A DNA stretch of 14,648 nucleotides from a bacterium (GCA_029940125.1 JAOZRP010000018.1:1-14648); one strand, 5' to 3'; counted from the stretch's first letter, positions 1-7,985 are shown. The notes: generated by a model not told the origin, from the letters alone. Numbers and translations: made by a program.

Positions 1-137
1 ATATCTTTATATGCAGATAACAAATCAAATGGCTATGTTCAAGTATTTTATGGATTTTTTTTCGCAATCTTGTTAGGTTGCCATAGTTTATGTCGGTTCT
101 ATTTCCGGTTTCCTTGACCTTGAATGTTGATTTTCCC

Positions 138-1031
138 ATGAAAAAACTTTCTTGCCGGCAATTTCCCCTGCGGCTCGGTACTTTCCTGATAGTTTTATCG
201 TTTCTTTTCCTGTCTGCCCCGGTCACGGTTCAAGCTTACAAATCCGTGCCGGCGTCGGTGCTTGCCGATCGCCTGGCAAGAGAAAAGGACGTTGATCCAC
301 AGGTGGTTGAGCGTTTCCTGCGGGTTCCCGGTTTGACTGCCGATCCGGCAATCGTGGCTAAAAATTTGAAGCAGGTGGAAAGACAGGCTTCCTATGATTA
401 TTTCCTGCGGCCGAAGCCTTTGACTCTCGCCCGTGAATTTCTGAAAAGCAACCTGTCCTGGCTGGAGAAAATGGAAGAAAGGTTTGCCGTTCCCAAGGAA
501 CTGGTGGCCGCTATTTTCCTGGTTGAGTCCCATTATGGCACCAATGGCGGCAAATATCCCCTGCTGCGGGTCTTTGTTTCCCTTTCCCTGTGTGACCGGG
601 AGCCCCTGCTGCGTCAGACCTACAGCCTGCTGAAAAAACAATATCCGGACATGGACTACCAGTGGCTTGCCGGCCGGGCGGCGCGAAAATCCTCCTGGGC
701 CTATGGCCAGTTGAAAGCGCTGCTGAAGATGCGCGACAAGGTGGACATCGTCCATTTGAAAGGATCCTGGGCCGGTGCCTTCGGCATTCCCCAGTTTATC
801 CCCACCAGCTTTCTTGCCTATGCCGTTGACGGCAATGGTGACGGCCGCATTGATCTCTATTTGTACCAGGATGCCGCCGCCAGCGTGATGAATTATCTGC
901 GTCGGCATGGCTGGCGGGGAAAGATGACGCCGAAGAAAGAGGAAAAAGTGATCTGGTCCTATAACCACAGCAAACTGTACGTCAGCACCATTCTGAAGAT
1001 CCGCGACCGGTTGCGGGAAGGGAACCATTGA
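138..1031 (+). CDS. MltB-like periplasmic lytic murein transglycosylase (SLT_2 family)
   Basis: This enzyme cleaves the MurNAc-GlcNAc bond of peptidoglycan in the periplasm, leaving 1,6-anhydro-MurNAc ends. The predicted protein has 297 residues. Residues 1-33 form a signal peptide: MKK n-region, hydrophobic core around LGTFLIVLSFLFL, and likely cleavage after VQA. There is no lipobox Cys, so it is probably soluble, unlike E. coli MltB, which is a lipoprotein. The catalytic Glu is E130 in the LVESHYG motif. Downstream are GAFGIPQFIPTSF and DGNGDGRIDL, both typical of MltB/SLT_2 proteins, and the C-terminal IWSYNHSKLYVSTIL stretch. An in-frame ATG at 90 would add 16 residues before the signal peptide. 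The ATG at 138 is preferred because it gives a canonical n-region, although neither start has a clear Shine-Dalgarno. It is separated from tmk by 103 bp, so may be transcribed independently. The family call is firm and the exact subgroup is not. Confidence 0.88.
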   Translation: MKKLSCRQFPLRLGTFLIVLSFLFLSAPVTVQAYKSVPASVLADRLAREKDVDPQVVERFLRVPGLTADPAIVAKNLKQVERQASYDYFLRPKPLTLAREFLKSNLSWLEKMEERFAVPKELVAAIFLVESHYGTNGGKYPLLRVFVSLSLCDREPLLRQTYSLLKKQYPDMDYQWLAGRAARKSSWAYGQLKALLKMRDKVDIVHLKGSWAGAFGIPQFIPTSFLAYAVDGNGDGRIDLYLYQDAAASVMNYLRRHGWRGKMTPKKEEKVIWSYNHSKLYVSTILKIRDRLREGNH

Positions 1032-1063
1032 TGGTGGTGAATTCAAGCGACCGCTCGGGAAAA

Positions 1064-1115
1064 TTATCGCCGGGGGAGGGGAGACCCTCCCCTGCTGATT
1101 GGCCGGTGGCGATAA
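1064..1115 (+). other. Composite hairpin between the transglycosylase and tmk genes
   Basis: The inner hairpin has perfect 8-bp arms, GGGGAGGG (1073-1080) and CCCTCCCC (1085-1092), closed by a GAGA (GNRA-type) tetraloop. It is enclosed by a perfect 8-bp outer pair, TTATCGCC (1064-1071) with GGCGATAA (1108-1115). No T-tract follows the inner stem, so it is not a textbook Rho-independent terminator. The outer stem reaches the AAGGAAG purine stretch (1114-1120) upstream of tmk. It could be a transcript-processing or stabilising element, an imperfect terminator or a translation-control structure. Only the base pairing is directly seen. Confidence 0.5.
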
Positions 1116-1134
1116 GGAAGTGGGTGTTTATGTC

Positions 1135-1788
1135 ATGAAGGAAGTATCCGGCGATTTGATTTCATTTGAAGGGATCGAAGGCTGCGGAAAGTCGACTCAG
1201 GCAAAGCTGGCGGCGGCATTCCTGGATGAGCAGGACCTTAAGGTTTTGCTTTCCAGGGAGCCCGGGGCGACGGCAATGGGTCGAGAGCTTCGCCGCCTGC
1301 TTCTGTCCCCCGATTTTGCGCCGGAAACCATGACTGAACTCCTTCTTTATCTTGCTGATCGCCGGGAACACGTGCGAAAAATCATTCAGCCGCACCTGGA
1401 GCAGGGTTTCCTGGTCCTGGTCGATCGCTATATTGATTCAACCTGGGTGTATCAGGGATATGCCCGCGATGGTGATCTGGACTTGATTGACAGAATGAAC
1501 GAACTGGTTACCGGCGGGCTTTGTCCCCGGCGGACATTTTTGCTGGACTGCCCGCCGGAAATTGGCCTGCAGCGGGCCAGGAAGCGCAACCTGACCGACG
1601 GCAGCCGGGGATGTGAGGATCGGTTTGAACAGCTTGACATGGCTTTTCACCAGCAGATCCGGGAAGGTTTTTTGCTTTTGGCTCGGCAGCATCCCGAACG
1701 CATTGTCGTCCTGGATGCCACCCGCGATGTTGAGAACATTCACCGGCAGATCAGAGAGGTTTTAGAGGCGTTGTATGTCGTTCGCTGA
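1135..1788 (+). CDS. tmk: Thymidylate kinase (dTMP kinase)
   Basis: It phosphorylates dTMP to dTDP with ATP in the cytoplasm, an essential step of dTTP synthesis. The protein has 217 residues, normal for the family. The P-loop FEGIEGCGKSTQ is at residues 11-22. SREPGAT at 40-46 is the conserved region that helps bind dTMP. VDRYIDSTWVYQG (96-108) carries the DR(Y) motif, with Val where many homologues have Ala before YQG. An Arg-rich LID-like segment, RARKRN, follows in the C-terminal third. The chosen ATG puts the P-loop at the usual distance from the N-terminus. An upstream in-frame TTG at 1099 would add 12 unconserved residues. The best SD-like stretch, AAGGAAG at 1114-1120, is rather far away (14 nt). 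The 3' end overlaps holB by 14 bp, so the two are probably translationally coupled. Confidence 0.95.
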   Translation: MKEVSGDLISFEGIEGCGKSTQAKLAAAFLDEQDLKVLLSREPGATAMGRELRRLLLSPDFAPETMTELLLYLADRREHVRKIIQPHLEQGFLVLVDRYIDSTWVYQGYARDGDLDLIDRMNELVTGGLCPRRTFLLDCPPEIGLQRARKRNLTDGSRGCEDRFEQLDMAFHQQIREGFLLLARQHPERIVVLDATRDVENIHRQIREVLEALYVVR

Positions 1789-2770
1789 GGTGATCGGGCA
1801 GCAGCAGGCCGTAAATCAGCTGGCGTCCATGGCCGGGTCGGGAAAAGTGCCGGCGGCCCTGCTGCTGGCCGGCATGGAAGGAGTGGGCAAATGCTTTACC
1901 GCCTACCAGCTGGCCCAGGTGGTCAATTGCCGCCAGTCCGCCGCTGCCGATGCCTGCGGCACCTGTCCTGACTGCCGGCAGATTGCCAGGCGGGTGCATC
2001 CTGACGTTCTCCTGGTGGAAGCTGAAAAGAACCAGATTAAAATCGACCAGGTTCGAGAGATTCATCATTATCTGGGTTTTGCTCCCCTGAGCGGCCGATT
2101 CAAGGTGGTGATCATCAACGATGCCCACCTGTTGAACGGGGCCGCGGCCAATGCCCTGCTGAAAACCCTGGAAGAACCGCCGGCGCAGACCATTTTTCTG
2201 CTGGTGACCCATCGGCAGCAGCAGCTGCTGCCGACCATCCTTTCCCGCTGCATTACGGTTATGTTCAAACCCTTGAGCCGAGTGGCTTTGAAAGAAATAC
2301 TCTCCCGCCAGGGAACCGGAGCTGAGGCTCGGCTGGTGGAAAAGGCGGTGGCTTTGAGCGGCGGCAGCATTTCCAGGGCAAGGTATTTCCTGGATACGGA
2401 CAACCTGTCCTGGCGTGATGACTTTTTGTCCAGGATCGGCGCTTTGACGCCTGAATCGTATGAAGATGTTTTCGCACTGGCGGAAGAAGTTGGCAGGGAT
2501 GCAGAGCGCATTGACATGACCTTGTATCTTTTGGAAACGTTTTTTCGCGATGCTTTGGTTTTGACGATGGATCCTGCCGGGGGTGGTCAATGCAATTTGT
2601 TTCATCCCGATCTGGCAGAACTGCTGCAGGGTTTTGCCGCCGGCCGCTCGGCGACAGAACTTCTTTCCCTGCTGGAAGAGCTAAATCGCTTGCAAAGTCG
2701 TCTCCTTTTCAATATAAATATCAGGCTGGCACTGGAAGCTCTGTTGATGAAGCTGGTAGCCAGAAGGTAG
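1775..2770 (+). CDS. holB: DNA polymerase III delta prime subunit (clamp loader)
   Basis: Delta prime is part of the clamp-loader complex that opens and loads the sliding beta clamp during replication. The 331-residue protein starts SFAEVIGQQQAV, typical of DnaX/HolB AAA+ proteins. The Walker A region is GMEGVGKC (33-40), with Cys replacing the usual Ser/Thr. Four Cys at 52, 61, 64 and 67 (C-x8-C-x2-C-x2-C) match the clamp-loader zinc module. NDAHLL (115-120) and NALLKTLEEPP (126-136) are highly conserved, and the SRC sensor motif is at 157-159. A degenerate P-loop fits delta prime, which in E. coli does not hydrolyse ATP, and argues against a DnaX assignment. AGAGG at 1764-1768 lies 6 nt before the ATG, which is within the end of tmk. 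The tmk-holB pairing, followed by a PSP1 gene, is also seen in Firmicutes such as B. subtilis. Confidence 0.93.
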   Translation: MSFAEVIGQQQAVNQLASMAGSGKVPAALLLAGMEGVGKCFTAYQLAQVVNCRQSAAADACGTCPDCRQIARRVHPDVLLVEAEKNQIKIDQVREIHHYLGFAPLSGRFKVVIINDAHLLNGAAANALLKTLEEPPAQTIFLLVTHRQQQLLPTILSRCITVMFKPLSRVALKEILSRQGTGAEARLVEKAVALSGGSISRARYFLDTDNLSWRDDFLSRIGALTPESYEDVFALAEEVGRDAERIDMTLYLLETFFRDALVLTMDPAGGGQCNLFHPDLAELLQGFAAGRSATELLSLLEELNRLQSRLLFNINIRLALEALLMKLVARR

Positions 2771-2808
2771 AGAAAAGGATAATTTTTATCTGTTTTTCGA
2801 GGAATGAT

Positions 2809-3510
2809 GTGAAAAGGTATGCAGGCATAAGTATCCGGGGCTCAAAAAAGATTTTTTATTTTGAAGCCGGGGCTTTGTCACTGGAAATCGGCGATGACGT
2901 CGTGGTTGAAACCGAGCGGGGGGTCAATATTGGTACGGTTAAGGTCCTGCCGACCAACGAACTGCCCAAAAAACTCCTGGCGCATAAAAAATCGATGAAA
3001 AAGGTGATTCACAAGGCCCGGGAGGACGATTATAAACGACTGGAAGAAAATAAAATCAAGGAAAAAGAGGCCTTCAGGGTTTGCAACAGCCTCATTGACG
3101 AACTGCAGATGGCGATGAAGCTGATTCGAGTGGAGTATCTCCATGACGGCAGCAAGGCCATCTTCTATTTCATGGCTGAAAACCGGGTTGACTTCCGCGA
3201 ACTGGTCAGAAACCTTGCCCATCAGCTGCATGTCCGCATTGAAATGAGGCAGATCGGCATTCGCGACGCGGCCGGAATGGTCGGCGGCGTCGGCGTCTGC
3301 GGCCGGGAGCTGTGCTGCGCCTCTTTCCTGGTTGACTTTGACCCGGTAACAGTAAAAATGGCCAAGGAGCAGGGACTGGCCCTCAACCCGGTCAAAATAT
3401 CCGGTTTGTGCGGCCGGCTGATGTGCTGCCTTGGTTATGAGTATGAAAACTACCTGCAGATGCGGAAAAACCGGCGCTCGGCGGCGGAGAAAAAACAGAA
3501 AGGGAATTAA
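2809..3510 (+). CDS. ricT: PSP1 domain protein, RicT/YaaT-like
   Basis: This is a 233-residue protein of the PSP1 family. The early KRYAGISIRGSKKIFYFEAG and the IGDDVVVETERGVNIGTV segments are the family hallmark. The C-terminal half holds two Cys-rich motifs, VCGRELCCASF and LCGRLMCCLGYE. In B. subtilis, RicT works with RicA and RicF in an Fe-S-binding complex that influences RNase Y-dependent RNA maturation. No RicA or RicF partner is visible here, so the role in this organism is inferred. The reading frame is open far upstream into holB. The GTG at 2809 is chosen because GAGGA (2799-2803) sits 5 nt before it and conservation begins there. It lies between holB and metG with gaps of 38 and 4 bp, consistent with one transcript. 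Confidence 0.87.
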   Translation: MKRYAGISIRGSKKIFYFEAGALSLEIGDDVVVETERGVNIGTVKVLPTNELPKKLLAHKKSMKKVIHKAREDDYKRLEENKIKEKEAFRVCNSLIDELQMAMKLIRVEYLHDGSKAIFYFMAENRVDFRELVRNLAHQLHVRIEMRQIGIRDAAGMVGGVGVCGRELCCASFLVDFDPVTVKMAKEQGLALNPVKISGLCGRLMCCLGYEYENYLQMRKNRRSAAEKKQKGN

Positions 3511-3514
3511 AGCC

Positions 3515-5053
3515 ATGAACGTGTCTTCCTCTACAGAGGTTTTCTACATAACCACTCCCATTTATTACGTCAATGATGTTCCCCATATCGGCCACGCCTA
3601 CACGACGGTGGCCGCCGACGTGGTGGCCCGCTACCAGCGCCTGCTGGGCCGTCAGGTGTTTTTCCTCACCGGGACCGACGAACACGGCATGAAAATCGAA
3701 AAAACCGCCGAGCAGCGGGGCATGAGCTCCCAGGAACTGGTGGACGAGGTGGTGGAAAGGTTTCAGCACCTCTGGCAGGTTTTGAACATTTCCCATGATG
3801 ACTTTATCCGCACGACCGAGGAACGCCATGCCCGGTCGGTGACCGCCTTTTTTGAAAAGGTGCGAGAAAACGGCGATATTTACCTGGGGACGTACGAGGA
3901 CTGGTACTGCATTCCCTGCGAAACCTTCTGGACGGTCAACCAGCTGGAAGATGGGAACTGTCCCGAGTGCGGCCGACCGGCGGAGCGGGTAAAGGAAGAA
4001 AGCTATTTTTTCCGCATGTCCCGGTACCGGGAACGGCTGCTGGCCTACATTGAAGAACACCCTGATTTTATTCAGCCTCCAGCCAAACGCAATGAAATTT
4101 TGAGCTTTATCAGGGAGGAGCTGCGCGATTTGAGCATCAGCCGAACCAGTTTCAGCTGGGGCATCCCGGTTCCCGGCGATGACAAGCATGTTATTTACGT
4201 CTGGTTTGACGCCCTGATCAACTATCTTACCGCCGCCGGCTACCCTGACGGCGACCGTTTTTCCCAAGTGTGGCCGGCCGACATTCACTTGATCGGCAAG
4301 GATATCCTGCGCTTCCATGCCGTGTACTGGCCGACCTTTCTCTTTGCCGCCGGCCTCCCCCTGCCCCGCAAGGTGTTTGCCCATGGATGGTGGACGGTTG
4401 AAGGGGAGAAAATGTCCAAATCCCGGGGAAATGTGGTCGATCCGGTGGCGGTTGCCGATGAATACGGGGTGGACTCCTTCCGTTATTTTCTTTTGCGTGA
4501 AGTGCCTTTCGGCCTGGACGGGGACTTTTCCCGGGCGGCGATGAAAGGCCGGTTGAACAGCGATCTGGCCAATGACCTGGGGAATCTTTTCAGCCGTTCC
4601 ATCGCCATGATCGGCAAGTACCGCCAGGGGAAGGTGCCGGTTCCGGACCCTGCTGATCAACGGTATGAAGAATTTTCCCGGCTGGCTGCTGAAATTTTTG
4701 CCGAGGTTTCCACCGGTATGGAGGACCTGGCTTTTTCGAAGGTGCTGCAGGCCATCTGGAGGCTGGTGGTCAAGGGCAACAAGTTTATTGACCAGCAGGC
4801 GCCCTGGCAGCTGGCCAAGGATGAAGCGAAGGCCGGTGAGCTGGATCAGGTGCTGTACTGCATTGCCGAGGCGCTCAGGCTGATCACGGCCTATCTCCTG
4901 CCGTTCATGCCGGAGCGGGCCGGCGAAATGATGCGGCAGCTGGGTTTGACCATGGAACATTTTTCCCGGGGTGCCGAGATTTTTTCCTGGGGGCAAATGC
5001 CGCCCGGGACGGTGGTGGAGAAAGGCAAATCACTCTTTCCGCGGCTGGATTGA
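3515..5053 (+). CDS. metG: Methionyl-tRNA synthetase
   Basis: It charges tRNA-Met with methionine using ATP, and is a class I synthetase in the cytoplasm. The protein has 512 residues. ITTPIYYVNDVPHIGHAYTT carries HIGH at 24-27 and EKMSKSRGNVVDP carries KMSKS at 299-303. A zinc knob is formed by C132, C135, C149 and C152 (CIPC and CPEC). YVWFDALINYL, LIGKDILRFHAVYWP and the alpha-helical anticodon-binding region (FIDQQAPWQLAK) are typical. It ends right after the anticodon-binding domain, so it lacks the C-terminal Trbp111/EMAP-like tRNA-binding domain found in E. coli-type long forms. The frame is open upstream to 3431 inside the PSP1 gene. The ATG at 3515 is preferred because it starts just before the conserved TEVFYITTPIYY block. 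AGAAAGGG (3497-3504) is a plausible ribosome site. Confidence 0.96.
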   Translation: MNVSSSTEVFYITTPIYYVNDVPHIGHAYTTVAADVVARYQRLLGRQVFFLTGTDEHGMKIEKTAEQRGMSSQELVDEVVERFQHLWQVLNISHDDFIRTTEERHARSVTAFFEKVRENGDIYLGTYEDWYCIPCETFWTVNQLEDGNCPECGRPAERVKEESYFFRMSRYRERLLAYIEEHPDFIQPPAKRNEILSFIREELRDLSISRTSFSWGIPVPGDDKHVIYVWFDALINYLTAAGYPDGDRFSQVWPADIHLIGKDILRFHAVYWPTFLFAAGLPLPRKVFAHGWWTVEGEKMSKSRGNVVDPVAVADEYGVDSFRYFLLREVPFGLDGDFSRAAMKGRLNSDLANDLGNLFSRSIAMIGKYRQGKVPVPDPADQRYEEFSRLAAEIFAEVSTGMEDLAFSKVLQAIWRLVVKGNKFIDQQAPWQLAKDEAKAGELDQVLYCIAEALRLITAYLLPFMPERAGEMMRQLGLTMEHFSRGAEIFSWGQMPPGTVVEKGKSLFPRLD

Positions 5054-5087
5054 TTGAGGGAACTTTCGGGTTGTTGGCAAGGTGGCA

Positions 5088-5591
5088 ATGGCGAAAAAAA
5101 TTGACGCGCGGCGGGGTGGCAAAGGCGGTTTTATTGGCGAGCTGCTGCCGGGGGTCGTTGACAAGTACCGCCTGCAGAAAAAAATGGCTCTCTACCAGCT
5201 CTTTGACCGCTGGCCGGAGGTGGTGGGGCCGCAGCTGGTGAAAAAGTGCCAGCCGCTGTTCATCAAACGAAAAACATTGCATGTCAAGGTGGTTAATCAC
5301 GCCTGGATGCACCAGCTTTATTTTTTCCAGGACCGGATCATCGATCGCTTCAATGATATTGCGGCCGGCAAAATTTTTATCACTCACCTCCATTTTGAGC
5401 TGGGCGAGATTGAAGAAGTCAAGGAACCTGGTTCGGAACCAAGGGAAGGGAGCCGCCCCCCCCGCCTGGTTGGTGAACGGGAGAAGAAACAAATAAAGAA
5501 GGAAATCTGCCGCCATGTGAAGGACCCCGAGCTGGCGGAGATTCTTTATCAACTGCGGTTGAAAGACCGGATACAGCGGTTGTTGAATTGA
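5088..5591 (+). CDS. dciA: DciA-like protein (DUF721), putative replicative helicase loader
   Basis: This is a 167-residue cytoplasmic protein. After a basic N-terminus (MAKKIDARRGGKGG) comes the DUF721 core: LYQLFDRWPEVVGPQLVKKCQPLFIKRKTLHVKV, with W42, G47 and P48 conserved, then HAWMHQLYFFQDRIIDRFN. DciA proteins interact with the DnaB helicase and are the ancestral loaders in bacteria lacking phage-derived DnaC/DnaI. That function is known for characterised DciA proteins and inferred here. The C-terminal part (about 110-167) is charged and unconserved. An in-frame GTG at 5082 is the alternative start. The ATG at 5088 has AAGG (5079-5082) 5 nt upstream. Placement with holB and tmk supports a replication role. 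It could still be a divergent family member without loader activity. Confidence 0.8.
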   Translation: MAKKIDARRGGKGGFIGELLPGVVDKYRLQKKMALYQLFDRWPEVVGPQLVKKCQPLFIKRKTLHVKVVNHAWMHQLYFFQDRIIDRFNDIAAGKIFITHLHFELGEIEEVKEPGSEPREGSRPPRLVGEREKKQIKKEICRHVKDPELAEILYQLRLKDRIQRLLN

Positions 5592-5596
5592 CCTTG

Positions 5597-6454
5597 ATGC
5601 TTGATGCTCATCCCGGTACCCTCTACATTATTCCCACCCCTATCGGCAATCTGGGCGACCTGACGTCCAGGTCCTTGGAAACGCTTAAACGGGTTGACCG
5701 GGTGGCGGCGGAAGACACCCGCACGGCTCGCAAGCTGTTTGCCCATTTTGGCATTGACACCCCTCTGGTTTCCTTCCATGAATACAGTACCACTGGCCGG
5801 GTGACTTCCCTGGTGCAGCAGTTAAAAAGCGGCCTGAGCCTCGGTCTGGTTTCGGAAGCGGGGACTCCCGGTATTTCCGATCCCGGCTTTGCCCTGATCA
5901 GGGCGGCGATTGACGCCGGCATTCCTCTGGTTTCCCTGCCCGGTCCCTGTGCGGCCATTACCGCGCTGGCGGCTTCGGGCCTGCCGATGAACGAGTATTA
6001 TTTTGTCGGCTTCCTGCCGGCCAGGAAAACTGCCCGTGACCGCCGATTGGCCGATCTGGCCCGGGTGCCGGCGACGATGATCCTGTACGAATCCCCCCGG
6101 CGGCTGACGTCAACCCTGGCGGCGGTAGCGAAAATTTTGGGCAATCGACAGATCTGCATCGCCCGCGAGCTGACCAAGATCCATGAAGAATACATTCGGG
6201 GACCGGTTGAGGAGGTTATTGCCCGTGAAGGTGATCGTCGCTGGCGGGGTGAAATTACCCTGTTGATTGCCGGGTGGTCGAAAAGCGACCAGCGGGAGGC
6301 CGTTGCCGGGGCGGAAGAGCTGGAACAGCGGCTGTGGGAACTAAAGCAAAGTGGGGAGACGTCCACCAGGAACCTGGTTGAGGTTCTGCAGGCTGAATTC
6401 CCCGGCTGGCGGAAAAAGGATGTCTATCGCCTGGTGCTGGAAACAATCAAGTGA
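5597..6454 (+). CDS. rsmI: 16S rRNA (cytidine-1402-2'-O)-methyltransferase
   Basis: RsmI uses S-adenosylmethionine to methylate the ribose of C1402 in the decoding centre of 16S rRNA. The 285-residue protein belongs to the tetrapyrrole-methylase fold. It shows GTLYIIPTPIGNLGDLT at 7-23, AAEDTRTARKLF at 37-48, GLVSEAGTPGISDPG at 83-97 and LPGPCAAITALAASGLP, followed by YYFVGFLPARK; all are hallmark RsmI blocks. The C-terminal helical domain ends in KKDVYRLVLE. The start is uncertain: the ATG at 5597 and TTGs at 5588 and 5594 are in frame, none with a strong ribosome site. The ATG leaves 6 residues before the first conserved block. It lies 5 bp after the dciA stop, and a histidine kinase gene follows after 22 bp. 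Confidence 0.94.
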   Translation: MLDAHPGTLYIIPTPIGNLGDLTSRSLETLKRVDRVAAEDTRTARKLFAHFGIDTPLVSFHEYSTTGRVTSLVQQLKSGLSLGLVSEAGTPGISDPGFALIRAAIDAGIPLVSLPGPCAAITALAASGLPMNEYYFVGFLPARKTARDRRLADLARVPATMILYESPRRLTSTLAAVAKILGNRQICIARELTKIHEEYIRGPVEEVIAREGDRRWRGEITLLIAGWSKSDQREAVAGAEELEQRLWELKQSGETSTRNLVEVLQAEFPGWRKKDVYRLVLETIK

Positions 6455-6476
6455 AAGGCAGACGACGGGTTATTTT

Positions 6477-7985
6477 ATGAACCTTTGTATCTTTCTCAAG
6501 GATAAGCGCGACGACATTATTGATGTCTGGGTGCAGCAGTTGAGCCGCACGATCAGTGACCACTACCGCCAGCGCAACCTGTCGGAATTGCGCCAGACCG
6601 TGGCTCGGGCTTTTGACGGCAATTATTCGGTAATCTGCAACCATGACTGGCAGCCGATCGAGGAGTTTATTGTTTTTATCACCAAAATGCGCTTGGAACG
6701 TGGATTTTCCCTCTCCGAAGTCCAGAAGGCTTTTGGCCTTTTCAGGACTATCATGCTCCATCAGCTGCCGTTGTTTTTCCAAGGGGAGGATTTGAGCAAT
6801 GCCCTGCTTGCGGTCAATAACTCAGTGGATGTAACGATCAACCGTTTCAGTGAATATTTTCAGGGCAAGCATGAAGAGGAAATGCAGAGTCTTCTGGAAA
6901 GCCTTGAAGAAAATGTTGAGAAAAGAACCGAAGAACTGCACAATTCCGAGAAACGCTATCGAACCCTGGTGGAAGATATCAGCGACGGTTATTTTGTTTG
7001 TCGGGATGGCCGTTTTATCTTTGCCAACCGGGCTCTCGGAGCAATGCTGGGGCGGGAATCCGAGTCCCTGGTGGGGGAAGACTATGGTACTTTTTTTGCC
7101 GGGATTGAGGATCAATTTCCGGAATCTACTGACCATGTGGTTTTTGAGACTGAAGCGGTCAGTATTGACAGCATCCGCTTTCCGGTTGAGATTAAAATCA
7201 ATCGGGTTTGTTATGATGGTTTGCCGGCTTTGGCAGGAGTTTGCCGTGATATTGTCGAGCGCCGTGAATCAGTGCGCCGGGAACTAGAGCATGAACGGTT
7301 GTTGGTGATCGGGCGGATGGCCACGGTTTTTGCCCATGAAATCAGAAATTCACTCTCCTCAATAAAAGTTAATATCAGAATTCTGCAAAGAAAACTCACC
7401 CTGGTTGAAAATGACACCCGGCGCATGGAAATTATCCTGCGTGATATTGACAAGCTGGACCAACTTTTACGGGATACCCTCCTTTTTTCCCGGTCGTTGG
7501 AAATCAGTCCGCACTGGCATGATGTGAATGCTTTGCTGAGTGAGGCTGTCCAGAGGTTTGACAGCGTGCTGACCGCTGAATCCATTTTCGTGCAAGTTGA
7601 ACTTGATGAAACCGTGCCAGAACTGAAAGTGGATGATAAAAGCATGGATATTGTTTTTAACAACCTGATCAACAATGCCATAGAAGCCCTGCATGACACT
7701 TCGGACAGAAAGCTGACCATTTCCACCTGTTTCCGGCCGCATGCCGATGTCGACAAGGGAATGGTGGAAATTGTGGTCACAGACAATGGCTGCGGCATGG
7801 GGGAGGATGAACTGGGACAGATTTTCCATCCTTTTTACAGTACCAGGAGAAATGGCATCGGCCTTGGTCTCAGCAATGTTGCCAGGGTGATTGATCAGCA
7901 TGGCGGTTTGATCAAAGTTGAAAGCAAGCTTCATCAGGGCACAACTTTTACGGTGGAATTGCCGTGGCAAAAAGAATTGAAATAG
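6477..7985 (+). CDS. Cytosolic PAS sensor histidine kinase with RsbRD_N-like N-terminal domain (NtrB-type)
   Basis: This 502-residue kinase has no signal peptide or membrane segment, so it should sense an intracellular cue. Residues about 8-110 resemble the RsbRD_N helical domain (FLKDKRDDIIDVWVQQL, then MRLERGFSLSEVQKAFGLFR). A short charged coiled coil (about 135-158) leads into a PAS domain (about 159-265). The HisKA H-box is AHEIRNSLSSIK with phospho-acceptor H287. The ATPase domain shows the N-box NNLINNAIEAL (N399, N400), DNGCGMG (436-442), HPFYSTRR and GIGLG (460-464). The H-box type matches kinases paired with NtrC-family regulators. The frame is open back into rsmI. The ATG at 6477 is the first start after the rsmI stop and has no strong SD. 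The 3' end overlaps the response regulator by 22 bp, indicating coupled expression. The RsbRD_N call is less certain than the kinase call. Confidence 0.9.
   Translation: MNLCIFLKDKRDDIIDVWVQQLSRTISDHYRQRNLSELRQTVARAFDGNYSVICNHDWQPIEEFIVFITKMRLERGFSLSEVQKAFGLFRTIMLHQLPLFFQGEDLSNALLAVNNSVDVTINRFSEYFQGKHEEEMQSLLESLEENVEKRTEELHNSEKRYRTLVEDISDGYFVCRDGRFIFANRALGAMLGRESESLVGEDYGTFFAGIEDQFPESTDHVVFETEAVSIDSIRFPVEIKINRVCYDGLPALAGVCRDIVERRESVRRELEHERLLVIGRMATVFAHEIRNSLSSIKVNIRILQRKLTLVENDTRRMEIILRDIDKLDQLLRDTLLFSRSLEISPHWHDVNALLSEAVQRFDSVLTAESIFVQVELDETVPELKVDDKSMDIVFNNLINNAIEALHDTSDRKLTISTCFRPHADVDKGMVEIVVTDNGCGMGEDELGQIFHPFYSTRRNGIGLGLSNVARVIDQHGGLIKVESKLHQGTTFTVELPWQKELK

Noticed and set aside
51..62. 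Run of eight T after GGA as a terminator for an upstream gene
   Set aside because: No GC-rich inverted repeat precedes it; the region is simply AT-rich.
195..1046. Long minus-strand open frame (283 codons) opposite the transglycosylase gene
   Set aside because: Its translation is low-complexity with no recognisable domain, and it mirrors the codon structure of a clear gene on the + strand. The other long minus-strand frames (e.g. 1751-2605, 3392-4996, 12156-12914) were rejected for the same reason.
1908..1980. Missing Ser/Thr in the HolB Walker A (Cys40) with the adjacent Cys cluster as a sign of a pseudogene
   Set aside because: Delta prime subunits do not need ATP hydrolysis and the rest of the gene is intact, so a degenerate P-loop is expected.
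2590..2808. Upstream extension of the PSP1 frame into holB
   Set aside because: The extra 73 residues are Arg/Ser-rich, overlap holB in another frame and precede the conserved PSP1 start. The GTG at 2809 has its own ribosome site.
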